A program made the position numbers and the translations under genes. The notes under the pieces are model-generated. The model saw only the letters and a list, made by a program, of their open reading frames with translations. It did not search any database and was not told where the DNA came from. Below are positions 38,091 to 47,565 of a DNA stretch of 64,000 nt, piece by piece (positions within the stretch are counted from its first letter, which is position 1; the number at the start of each line of letters is the position of its first letter). Origin of the DNA: Flavobacterium sp. MC2016-06. Lineage in GTDB: Bacteria; Bacteroidota; Bacteroidia; Flavobacteriales; Flavobacteriaceae. The DNA is taken from positions 1-64,000 of the forward strand of contig NZ_WMID02000031.1 in the NCBI RefSeq assembly GCF_009711165.2. The letters run 5' to 3'.

Positions 38091-40361
38091 ATGAAAAACA
38101 CAAAGGCTGTCATTTTCTTAGCGATAATCGTTCTTTTTACAATAAAAATTAAAGCACAAAAAGCGCACACGTATGTCGACCCAATGATCGGTTCAGAAGG
38201 AGTTGGCCGAGTTTTTATCGGGCCTTCATGTCCGTACGGAATGGTAAAACCAAGTCCCGATTGTACATCAAGTCCAAATAGCGGCTGGCTTCCAATGCCG
38301 AAAGAAGTTACAGGATTCAGTCAAGTTCATGTAAGCGGAACAGGCGGCGGACCCAAATATGGGAATATTCAGATTATGCCTTTTTCGGGAGCTTTAGATA
38401 AGCTCGATCAAACGTCTTTTAGAACCGAAGAAAACGTAAAACTCGGTTATTATGAAACGGTTTTCAAAGAAAATCAAATCAAAACAGAAATAACAACGGG
38501 CGAAAAAGTTTCTTTTTACCGCATCACATATCCAAAAAATGCTTCAAAAGAATTAAAAATTGATCCAGGATTTTTCTTAGGAGAAGATAAAGTTCCAGAC
38601 GCAAGAGAAGCACAGCAATTTGTAGGTTCACAAATCGAAATTGTTTCAGACACAGAAGTTAGAGGTTACAGCAGAATAAGAGGCGGATGGAATAACGGCC
38701 GCGCTTATACCGTTTATTTCTATGCCGTTTTTGATCAGCCCATTACCAAATATGTAACTTTTAAAGACGGAAAATTTTACAATAACGAAAAGGCACAATT
38801 TGATTCAGGTAAAAAAACAGCAGCTTTAGTTTCATTTGGAAAAGAAGGAAAGCAGGAAGTTAATGTCAAAATCGGAATCTCTTTTTTAAGTGAATTAAAA
38901 GCTAAAAATAATATTGAAGTTGAAATTCCGCATTGGGATTTTAATAGCGTTCTAAATTCTTTAGAAAATAAATGGGAAGATTTATTAAGCCGAATCAAAT
39001 TATCGGAAGATACTTCTGCAGATTATAAAAAAATGTTCTACACCGGTTTATATCACACGATGATTATGCCAGTTGATCGCACGGGAGAAAATCCGTTATG
39101 GACAGACGATGCACCTTATTACGATGATTTTTACACGATTTGGGACACATTTAGAACCTCAAGTCCATTAATAACAATTATAGATTCGAAACGTAAAGTT
39201 GAAATCATCAACGCGATGTTGAATATTTACAAACGCGAAGGTTTTCTGCCCGAAGGAAGAAGCGGGAACGACAACGGAAGAACTCAGGGCGGTTCAAACG
39301 CTGAGGTTGTAATTGCCGACGCTTTTGTAAAAAACTTAAAAGGCATAGATTACGAATTCGCTTTGCAGGCCATGCTAAAAGATGCAACTGTTCCGCCCGG
39401 AGGAAATGAAGAAAAAGAAGGAAGAGGTGGCCTTATAGATTATCTAAAATTAGGCTACGTTCCCTACGGCACAGACCGCGCAGGAAACCGAACAATTGAT
39501 TATGCGTACAACGATTATAATATTGCCATTGTGGCCAAAGGTCTAGGAAAAACAGAAATATACGATCAATACATTAAACAAGCCGACAGCTGGCAGAATC
39601 TTTGGCGTTCCGATTATGAAAATAACGGCGCAAAAGGATTTATTATGCCCAAAGACAAAGACGGAAAATGGCTGGACGATGTTGTTTTTGGAGAATCAAA
39701 AATACAGAAACCGACTTTTAAATATACGCCTGTTATAATCGAATCGCCTTGGTATGTCTGCCATTGGTGTGTGTTTTTCTACGAAGGAAATTCTTGGGAA
39801 TATTCATTAAGTATTCCGCACGACGTTCCAGAATTGGTAAAAAAATCGGGTGGAGAAAAAGCTTTTGAAGAAAGGCTTAATACATTCTTCAATTCAGAAT
39901 TGTATAATGTTGCCAATGAACCTTCATTTTTAACGCCTTGTTTGTATCACTGGATCGGGAAACCCTATTTGAGCAGCGACAGAATTCGAAAAATCATCAA
40001 AAATAATTTCAATACTTCTAGAGAAGGTTTACCTGGAAATGATGATTCTGGAGCGATGTCTTCATGGCTGGCTTTTCATATGATGGGACTGTATCCAAAT
40101 GCGGGACAGCCTTATTATTTATTAAATACGCCTTTGGTAAAAGAGACGACAATCAAATTAGAAAATGGAAAATCATTTACCATTTCGGCAAAAAAAATGA
40201 GCGAAAAAAACAAGTATATCAAAACAGCTTCTTTAAATGGAAAACCGTACAACAAAGCATGGATTTTACACGAAGATATTAACAATGGCGGTGAATTGAT
40301 TTTTGAAATGGATTCTAAACCTTCGGCTTGGGGAACAACAATTTTACCTCCAAAAAAATAA
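38091..40361 (+). CDS. GH92 alpha-mannosidase, secreted (second copy)
   Basis: 756 residues with a cleavable signal peptide (ending KIKAQ). GH92 landmarks: YVDPMIGSEGVGRVFIGPSCPYGMVKPSPD, FSQVHVSGTGGG, YTGLYHTMIMPVDRTGE, DTFRTSSPLI, and the catalytic stretch LPGNDDSGAMSSWLAFHMMGLYPNAG. It follows the first GH92 by 17 bp, so both are made together and likely trim different alpha-mannosyl linkages in sequence. Canonical catalytic motif; high confidence in the family, exact linkage unknown. Confidence 0.95.
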   Translation: MKNTKAVIFLAIIVLFTIKIKAQKAHTYVDPMIGSEGVGRVFIGPSCPYGMVKPSPDCTSSPNSGWLPMPKEVTGFSQVHVSGTGGGPKYGNIQIMPFSGALDKLDQTSFRTEENVKLGYYETVFKENQIKTEITTGEKVSFYRITYPKNASKELKIDPGFFLGEDKVPDAREAQQFVGSQIEIVSDTEVRGYSRIRGGWNNGRAYTVYFYAVFDQPITKYVTFKDGKFYNNEKAQFDSGKKTAALVSFGKEGKQEVNVKIGISFLSELKAKNNIEVEIPHWDFNSVLNSLENKWEDLLSRIKLSEDTSADYKKMFYTGLYHTMIMPVDRTGENPLWTDDAPYYDDFYTIWDTFRTSSPLITIIDSKRKVEIINAMLNIYKREGFLPEGRSGNDNGRTQGGSNAEVVIADAFVKNLKGIDYEFALQAMLKDATVPPGGNEEKEGRGGLIDYLKLGYVPYGTDRAGNRTIDYAYNDYNIAIVAKGLGKTEIYDQYIKQADSWQNLWRSDYENNGAKGFIMPKDKDGKWLDDVVFGESKIQKPTFKYTPVIIESPWYVCHWCVFFYEGNSWEYSLSIPHDVPELVKKSGGEKAFEERLNTFFNSELYNVANEPSFLTPCLYHWIGKPYLSSDRIRKIIKNNFNTSREGLPGNDDSGAMSSWLAFHMMGLYPNAGQPYYLLNTPLVKETTIKLENGKSFTISAKKMSEKNKYIKTASLNGKPYNKAWILHEDINNGGELIFEMDSKPSAWGTTILPPKK

Positions 40362-40374
40362 AAATATCAAACAG

Positions 40375-40941
40375 ATGAAAAATATACTTTTAGCATTTCT
40401 GTTTTTAGCATTTTGTCAAACAGGAATAGCACAGAAATACATTTCCACACTAAAAAATAATACAGAACTGCAATATGTCTGCAAACTGCACGGACAAACG
40501 CGAACTTTATCGCTTGTAGCTAACACATCAAAAGAGAATCTGATTTTAAAATTAGATACCAGAGGCGTAAAAAGCAGTATTGTGATTTTAGCAGAAGCAT
40601 TAAAAAACGGAAATGCTTTAAGTTTTAATCAAGGAGAATATGCTCCAGTTTTAAACCTAAAATCCAATGAAACTTTTTTTATGATTTCGCAGTCAGCGTA
40701 TCAAAATTTAGTACAAAATAATTCATTTGTGTACAATAATACAACGTATGATGTAGACAAAAACGAAGATAAAAATGGTGTTTCTATTGATGGAAAATTA
40801 ATTGATGCATTCCACGTAATTGCACAAATTGACCAAACAGAAATGTGGATTGTAAAAAATCCAGAATTTCCTTTAATCTGTAAAATCACTAAAAATCCGT
40901 TAGGAATTAATTTTACCTTAGTGAAAGTAATAGACAATTAA
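40375..40941 (+). CDS. Small secreted protein of unknown function in the GH92 operon
   Basis: 188 residues with a signal peptide (ILLAFLFLAFCQTGIAQ). The start at 40375 is chosen because it opens with the signal peptide; an upstream in-frame ATG at 40303 overlaps the GH92 gene. The mature part has a mixed beta pattern, with TLKNNTELQYVCKLHGQTRTLSLVANT near the start and WIVKNPEFPLICKITKNPLGI near the end. I do not recognise a family. Its position, 13 bp after the mannosidase gene, suggests a role in the same glycan pathway. Confidence 0.8.
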   Translation: MKNILLAFLFLAFCQTGIAQKYISTLKNNTELQYVCKLHGQTRTLSLVANTSKENLILKLDTRGVKSSIVILAEALKNGNALSFNQGEYAPVLNLKSNETFFMISQSAYQNLVQNNSFVYNNTTYDVDKNEDKNGVSIDGKLIDAFHVIAQIDQTEMWIVKNPEFPLICKITKNPLGINFTLVKVIDN

Positions 40942-40953
40942 AATTTAAAAGTA

Positions 40954-41195
40954 CTTTTAAGTAAGCAGACCTAACAGGTTTTTAAAACCTGTTAGGTCTT
41001 TGATAATAATAACATTTACAATAAGTAAAGCTCCATCGGAGCGAAATATCTGTAGTCTTTTAAGTATTTAGACCTAACAGGTTTTTAAAACCTGTTAGGT
41101 CTTTGACAACAATAACATTTACAATAAGTAAAGCTCCATCGGAGCGAAATATATATAGCCAAGAAAATACAATCTCAGTAAAGCTCCATCGGAGC
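40954..41195. repeat. Tandem 103-bp repeat with perfect palindromes and three GCTCCATCGGAGC copies
   Basis: The block from CTTTTAAGTA at 40954 recurs 103 bp later at 41057. Each unit has a perfect 31-bp palindrome (arm GACCTAACAGGTTTT; 40968-40998 and 41071-41101) and a 13-bp palindrome GCTCCATCGGAGC (41030-41042 and 41133-41145). A third GCTCCATCGGAGC stands alone at 41183-41195, 16 bp before the phosphoesterase ATG. Confidence 0.9.
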
Positions 41196-41211
41196 GATAT
41201 AATAGAAAATC

Positions 41212-43044
41212 ATGTTATCAAAAAATATTCTTCCTGTAATTCTATTTTTCTTCATTCTGGTTTCCTGCAAAACAGAACAGCATTTCAATGAAAAAAAACA
41301 GCAAATCGCTTTTATAGCCGATGTTCATTTACAAGATATTTTTGCGAAATATAAAGACAATACGTATCAAGGAATCCAAAATCCGAAAACGGGCGAATAT
41401 GTAAATATTAGAACTATGAATGCGCAATTGCATTCGACCAGAATTTTCAACGAAAACTACTTTGCTTTTTTAGAAGCTTTAAATGACATTGTAAAAAGAG
41501 GCATCAAACAAGTCGTACTTCCGGGTGATTTCAGCGACGACGGACAGCCTGTTCATGTACGCGGCTTAAGAAAAATATTAGACAATTATTCTAAAAAATA
41601 CGGAATCTCATTTTTTGTTACCACTGGAAATCATGATGTTGTAAAACCGTTTGCGCAAGAAGCTTTTAAAACAGATTTTTTGGGTAAAGATGGCAAAGAA
41701 CAGATTATTAGCAGCAGTAAAAATAACTTCAAGAAAAGCGAACTAGAACCCATTATCACAACCGATATAAAAAACTGGGGTTACAAAGAAACCATTCAAG
41801 AAATGCGGAATTTTGGTTTTTTTCCCAAAAAGACAGATTTGTATTGGGAAACGCCTTTTTCAGACTACAATTATGAACATTATAATTTTGAAGAAGCTCA
41901 AAAAGAATCTGTTTTAGAAAAAAGAACGTATGTTATTAAAAACACCAATTTGTTTCTGCCTGATGCCAGTTATTTGGTCGAACCAATAAAAGGAATCTGG
42001 CTTTTGGCGATAGATGCCAACGCTTATGTTCCGAATGAAAAATTATCTGGTCTGCCCAATAATCCAAATGATTTTTCGGGAGCCAATACAGGTTACAATA
42101 ACGTTCTTATTTATAAAAGTCATTTACTAAAATGGGTTCAAAAAGTTGCTGCAGAAGCAAAGAAAAAAGGAAAAATATTGATCGCTTTTAGCCATTATCC
42201 AATGGTTGGATTTAATGACAATGCATCGCCCGAATTAAAACAGCTTTTTGGGGCCAATAAAATGCAGCTGCAAAGAGTTCCAGACGAAGAAGTAGCGCAG
42301 CAATTTGCAGACGCTGGAATTCAGATTCATTTTGGCGGACACATGCACATCAATGATACAGGTATTAGAACATCGGCAAAAGGAAATACGTTGTTTAATA
42401 TACAAACGCCTTCATTGGCAGCGTATATGCCGGCCTACAAAATATTGACAATTCATTCTAATACCAAACTTGAAATTGAAACTGTTGTAATTGATAAAGT
42501 GGCAGATTTTAATAGTTTATTTTCTCTTTATGAAGAAGAATATGCTCATTTAGAAAGTATTAAAAGTAATAATATCTGGAATAAAGAAATTCTAAAAGCA
42601 AAAGATTACAAAGAATTTACAAATTGGCATTTAAAAGAATTGGTTCGTTTAAGGTTTTTACCAGAAGATTTTCCGGCAGAATTTTTACAATCCATCGTAA
42701 ATCTTACAGGAAAAGATTTATTAGAAATGAATAAAAATACGTCAGAAATTAGTGCAAATTTGAAATCAAATTCTTTAGCTCTTTCTGATTTTGAATCTTG
42801 GACTGGTTTTGATATGATTTTTGATTTTTACCGCCTAAAAAGTGCAGACGAATTGGCAAAACCAGAAATTGGAAAACAAAGATTAAAACAATATGAATTG
42901 ATATGCAGGCAGTTAAAAAAATCAAATAACCAAAAACTGATTTTATGGGCTCAAATCTTTTTGAAAACCATGAATGGCGAGCCTTCAGATCATTTTGAAA
43001 TTGATTTGAAAAATAACAAAATTGATAATTTATCTGTTAAATAA
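41212..43044 (+). CDS. Calcineurin-like metallophosphoesterase, lipoprotein
   Basis: 610 residues with a lipoprotein signal (ILFFFILVSC, Cys19). The dimetal phosphoesterase motifs are all present in order: IADVHL, PGDFSDDG, TGNHDV, FSHYPMV and GGHMHIND. The C-terminal 170 residues are helical and outside the core. Enzymes of this fold cleave phosphomonoesters or phosphodiesters in the periplasm or at the cell surface. Lying between GH92 mannosidases and the locus regulator, it may remove phosphate decorations from a mannan or glycoprotein glycan; this is inference. Confidence 0.9.
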   Translation: MLSKNILPVILFFFILVSCKTEQHFNEKKQQIAFIADVHLQDIFAKYKDNTYQGIQNPKTGEYVNIRTMNAQLHSTRIFNENYFAFLEALNDIVKRGIKQVVLPGDFSDDGQPVHVRGLRKILDNYSKKYGISFFVTTGNHDVVKPFAQEAFKTDFLGKDGKEQIISSSKNNFKKSELEPIITTDIKNWGYKETIQEMRNFGFFPKKTDLYWETPFSDYNYEHYNFEEAQKESVLEKRTYVIKNTNLFLPDASYLVEPIKGIWLLAIDANAYVPNEKLSGLPNNPNDFSGANTGYNNVLIYKSHLLKWVQKVAAEAKKKGKILIAFSHYPMVGFNDNASPELKQLFGANKMQLQRVPDEEVAQQFADAGIQIHFGGHMHINDTGIRTSAKGNTLFNIQTPSLAAYMPAYKILTIHSNTKLEIETVVIDKVADFNSLFSLYEEEYAHLESIKSNNIWNKEILKAKDYKEFTNWHLKELVRLRFLPEDFPAEFLQSIVNLTGKDLLEMNKNTSEISANLKSNSLALSDFESWTGFDMIFDFYRLKSADELAKPEIGKQRLKQYELICRQLKKSNNQKLILWAQIFLKTMNGEPSDHFEIDLKNNKIDNLSVK

Positions 43045-43096
43045 TTTTGATATTTATTAAATCAAAAAGGTTAAATTGCATTTATAATTTATTTTC

Positions 43097-46000
43097 ATGA
43101 AACAAAAATTCTATTTACTGTTTTTATTTTTTGCCGTATTTTATCATTCTTATTCACAGAATATAAAATTCGCGCATTATAATGACAATAATGGATTGTC
43201 TCATAATTCGGTACGCCATATTGTGCAGGATAAAAAAGGTTTCATGTGGTTTGGAACATTCTCCGGATTAAATCGTTTTGACGGTTATCAATTCAAAAAC
43301 TACATGAGTTCTACTCCCGGAAAGAATAAATTGTACAATGACGACATAACGGCATTAGAGTTAGACGAAAAATCCAATCACTTATGGATTGGAACGCGAA
43401 AAGGATTGACGCTTTTTCAAATGGATACGCATGTTTTTACCACTTTTTTTCATAAAAAAGAAGATCCAAACAATCTGCCTGATGATGAAGTAAGATCGGT
43501 TTATGTAGACAAGTTTAAAAGAGTCTGGGTAGGTACCAAAACAAAAGGAATGTATTTGTTTTCTTTGAATGAAAAACGATTTGAAAGAATTAAGCTTAAA
43601 GGTTTTGATTATGTAAAGGAAATTTTTGAAGATAAAAAAGGCAATATCTGGGTTGGAAGTTATGAAAAATCTGGTGTAGCAAAAATTACAATGGATGCAA
43701 AAGGAGCAATTGTGCAAATTAATAATTACACACTTTCTGTTCCGAATTCAAATATAAAAAATCCATACATCAATTTTATATATGAAGATGGCAAATCGGA
43801 TATTTTTGTTGGAACCCGCGAAGGTTTATACAAATTAGACAAAACAACCAATCAATTTGCCAATTTATACATAGAAAACAAAGAAATTAGAGGTGCTTTA
43901 GGTCCGTATTTCTTATCTGTTGCGCGCGCTCCAGATGGTAAATATTGGGTAGGAACTTTGGGCGGATTATTGGTTTGTGATCAATTAGAAGACATTCAAA
44001 AAGGAAATTACAAATGGTATTATTCTATTTTATCCGATGATACTTCGCTTGTAGATAATTTAATTTCGGCACTTTATTTTGATGCTGCAGGAGTTTTATG
44101 GATTGGAACAGAAGACGGATTGGATAAATACGATCCTTATGAAAATCAGTTTACTTTAAACAAAGATATTTCACGTTCTATTGGTAATCAGGCGCCGCGC
44201 ATTAGAGGTTTTGCTAAAACGTATGACGAAAAGGTAATTGTAGCAACCTACCATAACGGACTCTTTATTTCTACTGCAAAAGGCTCAACACCTTTACATA
44301 ATACAGGAAAAGATATTGCCAGTATTTATTCTGATGATGGAAAGATTTTCTATTGCGGTCTTTGGGATGGCGGTATTTTAGTCTATAATTACGCAGCAAA
44401 TTCATCTCGAGAAATAAAAGGAGGATTCGAAAAATCTCCCGTTTTTGCTTTTATGAAGATCAATGATGATGCTGTAATTGTTGGTTCTTTTGGAGAAGGA
44501 GCAGTGATTTTGAATACCAAAACGTTACAAGTAGAAACTTCAAAAGGAAAACTTTTACCCGATTTTCAAATCAATGCTATTGATAAAGATGCTAAAAATA
44601 ATATTTGGTTTGCGACAGAAACTGGAGTTGTAAAATACAACATTACTTCTGGAAAAATAGAAACTTTTTCTTCGCTTTTTATTAAAGAAAAAGGTGTGCC
44701 TCATGACGAAAATGTCAGCGATGTTTTAGTAGATGTAAAAGGTAAAATCTGGGCATCAACGCGTTCGGGATTATGTTTGTACAATCCAAAAAAGAATGAA
44801 TTTGAACCCGTAAAAAATCTTAAAGAACTTTCTGGTAAATGGATAACCGATATTTTATCTGATGCAAATGGAAATTTGTGGCTTAATATCAACAACAATA
44901 ATATTGCTTTTGTTAAATCAAATTTGAAAGAGATTAGTATTTATCACGTAAATAGTGGTAATAGACTGGATGTTTTTAGCGCAAGCGGCTTTTTTTATTT
45001 TAATAATTCTAATATTTTTCTGGGCGGAAAAAATGGCATTATTTCTTTTTCGCCGCCAGCAATGAAAAGAAATAAATGGTCGCCATTGCCTGTTATTTCC
45101 GAATTTAAAATTCAAAATGAAGAAGTATTTCCAGAAATGGAAATCAATGGAGAAATTCCGCTTTTGAAAGATTTAAATTATGGAAATGAAATAGAGCTTA
45201 GCTATAAAAACCGCAATTTTTCTATTCAGTTTTCTGCCCCGTCTTTTGCTAATGAAAAGTTGAATAAGTTTCAATATATGCTGGAAGGTTTTGATAAACA
45301 TTGGATTACGGCCAATAGTACTTCTAGAATAGTGCAATACACGAATCTTTACCCAGGTAATTATGTGTTTAAAATCAGATCAAGCAACAGCGACGGATAT
45401 TGGAGTAAAACGGTTTCGTATAAAATAAAAATTCTGCCGCCTTTCTGGCTGACACCAACATCATTTTTAATGTTTTTTGCGCTTTTATTTGGAGTATTTT
45501 ATTTTATTAGAAAAGAAATAAAAAACCGAATTCGTTTAAAACAAGAACTGCTTACAGAGAAAGTAAATAGAGAACATGACGTTAAGTTAAACAACGAAAA
45601 ATTACGTTTTTTTACGAATATTTCGCATGAATTAAGAACACCGCTGACACTCATTTTAGGGCCCGCAAAACAATTGTTAGAAGAAAACAGTAATGCAACC
45701 GATTATGAAAAAAGCAGATACAATCTAATTTATCAAAACGCAAGCAGATTACTCAATTTGGTTAATCAGGTATTGGATTTTAGAAAAGCACAATCGGGCG
45801 AATTAAAGTTAAAAGTCACCAAAACCGATATTTTATCCTATTCTAAAAATATCTTTGATTCCTTTAAGGAAATGGCTTATAATAAAAAGATTAAGCTCAA
45901 TTTTATTGCTGAAGACGATGAAGTAAACGGCTGGGTAGACAATGATAAGTACGATAAAATTTTGTACAACCTTTTGTCGAATGCTTTAAAGTTTACCAAT

Positions 46001-47134
46001 AAAAATGGAAATGTCGATTTGTATATCAGACTGAAAGATACCGTTGAAGATATTTTGGTAATCGAAGTAACAGATGACGGAATTGGGATTCCATTAAAAA
46101 GTCAGGAGAAAATTTTCAAACGTTTTTATCAAGCCACAAATAGTAAAGACAATAATACTGGTTCTGGTATTGGTTTGTCATTGGTAAAATCTTTAGTGGC
46201 AATTCACAAAGGAATTATTTCTGTAGAAAGTACACAAGGAAAAGGAAGCACATTTAAAGTTGAAATTCCAATTGATAGAACTTCTTACGAACATAAAGAA
46301 GTGTTTGAATATGCGCTAAAAAATGACAATCTAAGCATGCTTATTCCAGAAAAAGCAGCAAAGAAAATCATTCAAAATACTGAGCTGAAAGAGAAAATAT
46401 TAGTAATAGAAGATAATAGCGAACTTAGAAAATATCTAGTCGATTATTTATCTGATTATTACAAAGTTTACGATGCCGAAAATGGTGAAGAAGGTTTAAA
46501 AATCTGTCGTCAAATTAAACCTATTTTGTGTGTTACCGATGTCATGATGCCGGTTATGGACGGAATAGAATTTTGTCGTGAACTTAAAAATGATGAATTC
46601 ATTAGTCATATTCCGGTCGTAATGTTGACCGCACTTGCCGAAAATACCGATAAGGTAAAAGGTTATGATATTGGCGCAGATGGCTATCTCGTAAAACCTT
46701 TTGAACCTTTATTACTGAAAACAGTTATCGAAAATATTACAAAATCTAGATTAGAACTTAAACAGAAATTCTCAGGAGAAGTAGAAGGCAAAATCAGTAT
46801 GCTGACGCATTCTCCAATCGATGAAGAATTTATGCTAAAAGTAACTAATTTAATCAATGATAATTTAGGTGAATTAGATCTTTCTACAGATTTTCTATGC
46901 GATAAACTGGGAGTGAGTTCTTCAAAATTATATCGAAAAATAAAAGAATTGACCGATTTGGCGCCAAATGAATTTATAAGAACCATTCGTTTAAAAAAAT
47001 CGGCAGAACTGCTAAAATCTAAAAAGTACAATGTTTCAGAAGTGACTAATCTTGTAGGTTTTAATGATCCGTTATATTTCAGCCGTTGTTTTAAAAAGCA
47101 GTTTGGGTTCCCGCCAAGTAAGCTGATTAATTAA
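43097..47134 (+). CDS. Hybrid two-component system regulator (sensor kinase, receiver and AraC DNA-binding domain in one chain)
   Basis: 1345 residues: signal peptide (ending SYSQ), about 650 residues of two-component-regulator beta-propeller repeats (VWVGT, LWIGTEDGL motifs), a Y_Y_Y domain (about 700-775), one membrane helix (near 790), histidine kinase with SHELRTPL (His844) and ATPase motifs DDGIGIP and GSGIGLSLVKSL, a receiver with VTDVMMPVMDG (Asp1148), and a C-terminal AraC helix-turn-helix. This is the standard Bacteroidota sensor that binds oligosaccharides in the periplasm and switches on the adjacent utilisation locus. It is the last gene of the GH92 locus and most likely controls the SusCD and hydrolase genes. 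Confidence 0.97.
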   Translation: MKQKFYLLFLFFAVFYHSYSQNIKFAHYNDNNGLSHNSVRHIVQDKKGFMWFGTFSGLNRFDGYQFKNYMSSTPGKNKLYNDDITALELDEKSNHLWIGTRKGLTLFQMDTHVFTTFFHKKEDPNNLPDDEVRSVYVDKFKRVWVGTKTKGMYLFSLNEKRFERIKLKGFDYVKEIFEDKKGNIWVGSYEKSGVAKITMDAKGAIVQINNYTLSVPNSNIKNPYINFIYEDGKSDIFVGTREGLYKLDKTTNQFANLYIENKEIRGALGPYFLSVARAPDGKYWVGTLGGLLVCDQLEDIQKGNYKWYYSILSDDTSLVDNLISALYFDAAGVLWIGTEDGLDKYDPYENQFTLNKDISRSIGNQAPRIRGFAKTYDEKVIVATYHNGLFISTAKGSTPLHNTGKDIASIYSDDGKIFYCGLWDGGILVYNYAANSSREIKGGFEKSPVFAFMKINDDAVIVGSFGEGAVILNTKTLQVETSKGKLLPDFQINAIDKDAKNNIWFATETGVVKYNITSGKIETFSSLFIKEKGVPHDENVSDVLVDVKGKIWASTRSGLCLYNPKKNEFEPVKNLKELSGKWITDILSDANGNLWLNINNNNIAFVKSNLKEISIYHVNSGNRLDVFSASGFFYFNNSNIFLGGKNGIISFSPPAMKRNKWSPLPVISEFKIQNEEVFPEMEINGEIPLLKDLNYGNEIELSYKNRNFSIQFSAPSFANEKLNKFQYMLEGFDKHWITANSTSRIVQYTNLYPGNYVFKIRSSNSDGYWSKTVSYKIKILPPFWLTPTSFLMFFALLFGVFYFIRKEIKNRIRLKQELLTEKVNREHDVKLNNEKLRFFTNISHELRTPLTLILGPAKQLLEENSNATDYEKSRYNLIYQNASRLLNLVNQVLDFRKAQSGELKLKVTKTDILSYSKNIFDSFKEMAYNKKIKLNFIAEDDEVNGWVDNDKYDKILYNLLSNALKFTNKNGNVDLYIRLKDTVEDILVIEVTDDGIGIPLKSQEKIFKRFYQATNSKDNNTGSGIGLSLVKSLVAIHKGIISVESTQGKGSTFKVEIPIDRTSYEHKEVFEYALKNDNLSMLIPEKAAKKIIQNTELKEKILVIEDNSELRKYLVDYLSDYYKVYDAENGEEGLKICRQIKPILCVTDVMMPVMDGIEFCRELKNDEFISHIPVVMLTALAENTDKVKGYDIGADGYLVKPFEPLLLKTVIENITKSRLELKQKFSGEVEGKISMLTHSPIDEEFMLKVTNLINDNLGELDLSTDFLCDKLGVSSSKLYRKIKELTDLAPNEFIRTIRLKKSAELLKSKKYNVSEVTNLVGFNDPLYFSRCFKKQFGFPPSKLIN

Positions 47135-47195
47135 GATTTTTTTTCTTCGCCACGAATTACACGAATTTCCACTAATTTTTAATGTGATACAATCT

Positions 47196-47415
47196 CTTTG
47201 TCAAAGTTTAAAACTTTGACAAAGATGTTACGCTTCATTTTAAAACATAGCCCAAGGTTTCAACCTTGGGACGCAATGTAGATTCATAATCTATTTTTTT
47301 CAATCTTTTGTTTCCTAAGGTTTCAACCTTGGGAACGCTTGGGGACGCAACGAATACCCACAATCTATTTTTTCAATCTTTTGTTTCCCAAGGTTGAAAC
47401 CTTGGGCTATGTTTT
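47196..47415. repeat. Cluster of perfect palindromes in the 430-bp gap before the inositol oxygenase gene
   Basis: A 29-bp perfect palindrome (arm CTTTGTCAAAGTTT) at 47196-47224 is followed by three copies of the CCCAAGGTT..AACCTTGGG type. The outer copies, 47242-47270 and 47387-47415, are exact 29-bp inverted repeats of each other including the flank AAAACATAG. The middle copy is less perfect (TAAGGTTTCAACCTTGGG). Two near-identical stretches ATCTATTTTTT..CAATCTTTTGTTTCC separate them. Upstream at 47150 lies a CACGAATTACACGAATTT stretch of a common Bacteroidota repeat type. No convincing gene lies in this gap. Confidence 0.9.
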
Positions 47416-47565
47416 AAAAATTGTGAATCATCTAGTTTTTTTTGATAATAAACAAGGTAAAAATCCTACAATAATAAAAAGAATCCATGTTTTTGATGTA
47501 TTAATCCATTTTGAACCGTATAGGTAATTCTATTTTTGTCTTATAACTTTTAACTTTTTAGCATT

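Noticed and set aside
40303..40374. Upstream in-frame ATG for the small secreted protein
   Set aside because: It overlaps the GH92 gene by about 60 bases and would place 24 polar residues before the signal peptide; the ATG at 40375 fits better.
40954..41195. CRISPR-like array
   Set aside because: Only two to three palindromic units, the spacers between the long palindromes are themselves repeated, and no cas gene is present.
41103..41291. 62-residue plus-strand frame
   Set aside because: It reads through the palindromic repeats into the phosphoesterase gene in the wrong frame and has no family features.
43382..43717. 111-residue minus-strand frame inside the hybrid regulator gene
   Set aside because: Antisense shadow of the beta-propeller region, which is strongly supported in the sense frame.
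47339..47527. 62-residue plus-strand frame before the inositol oxygenase gene
   Set aside because: Its first half is made of the CCAAGG palindromes; no recognisable protein and low-complexity composition.
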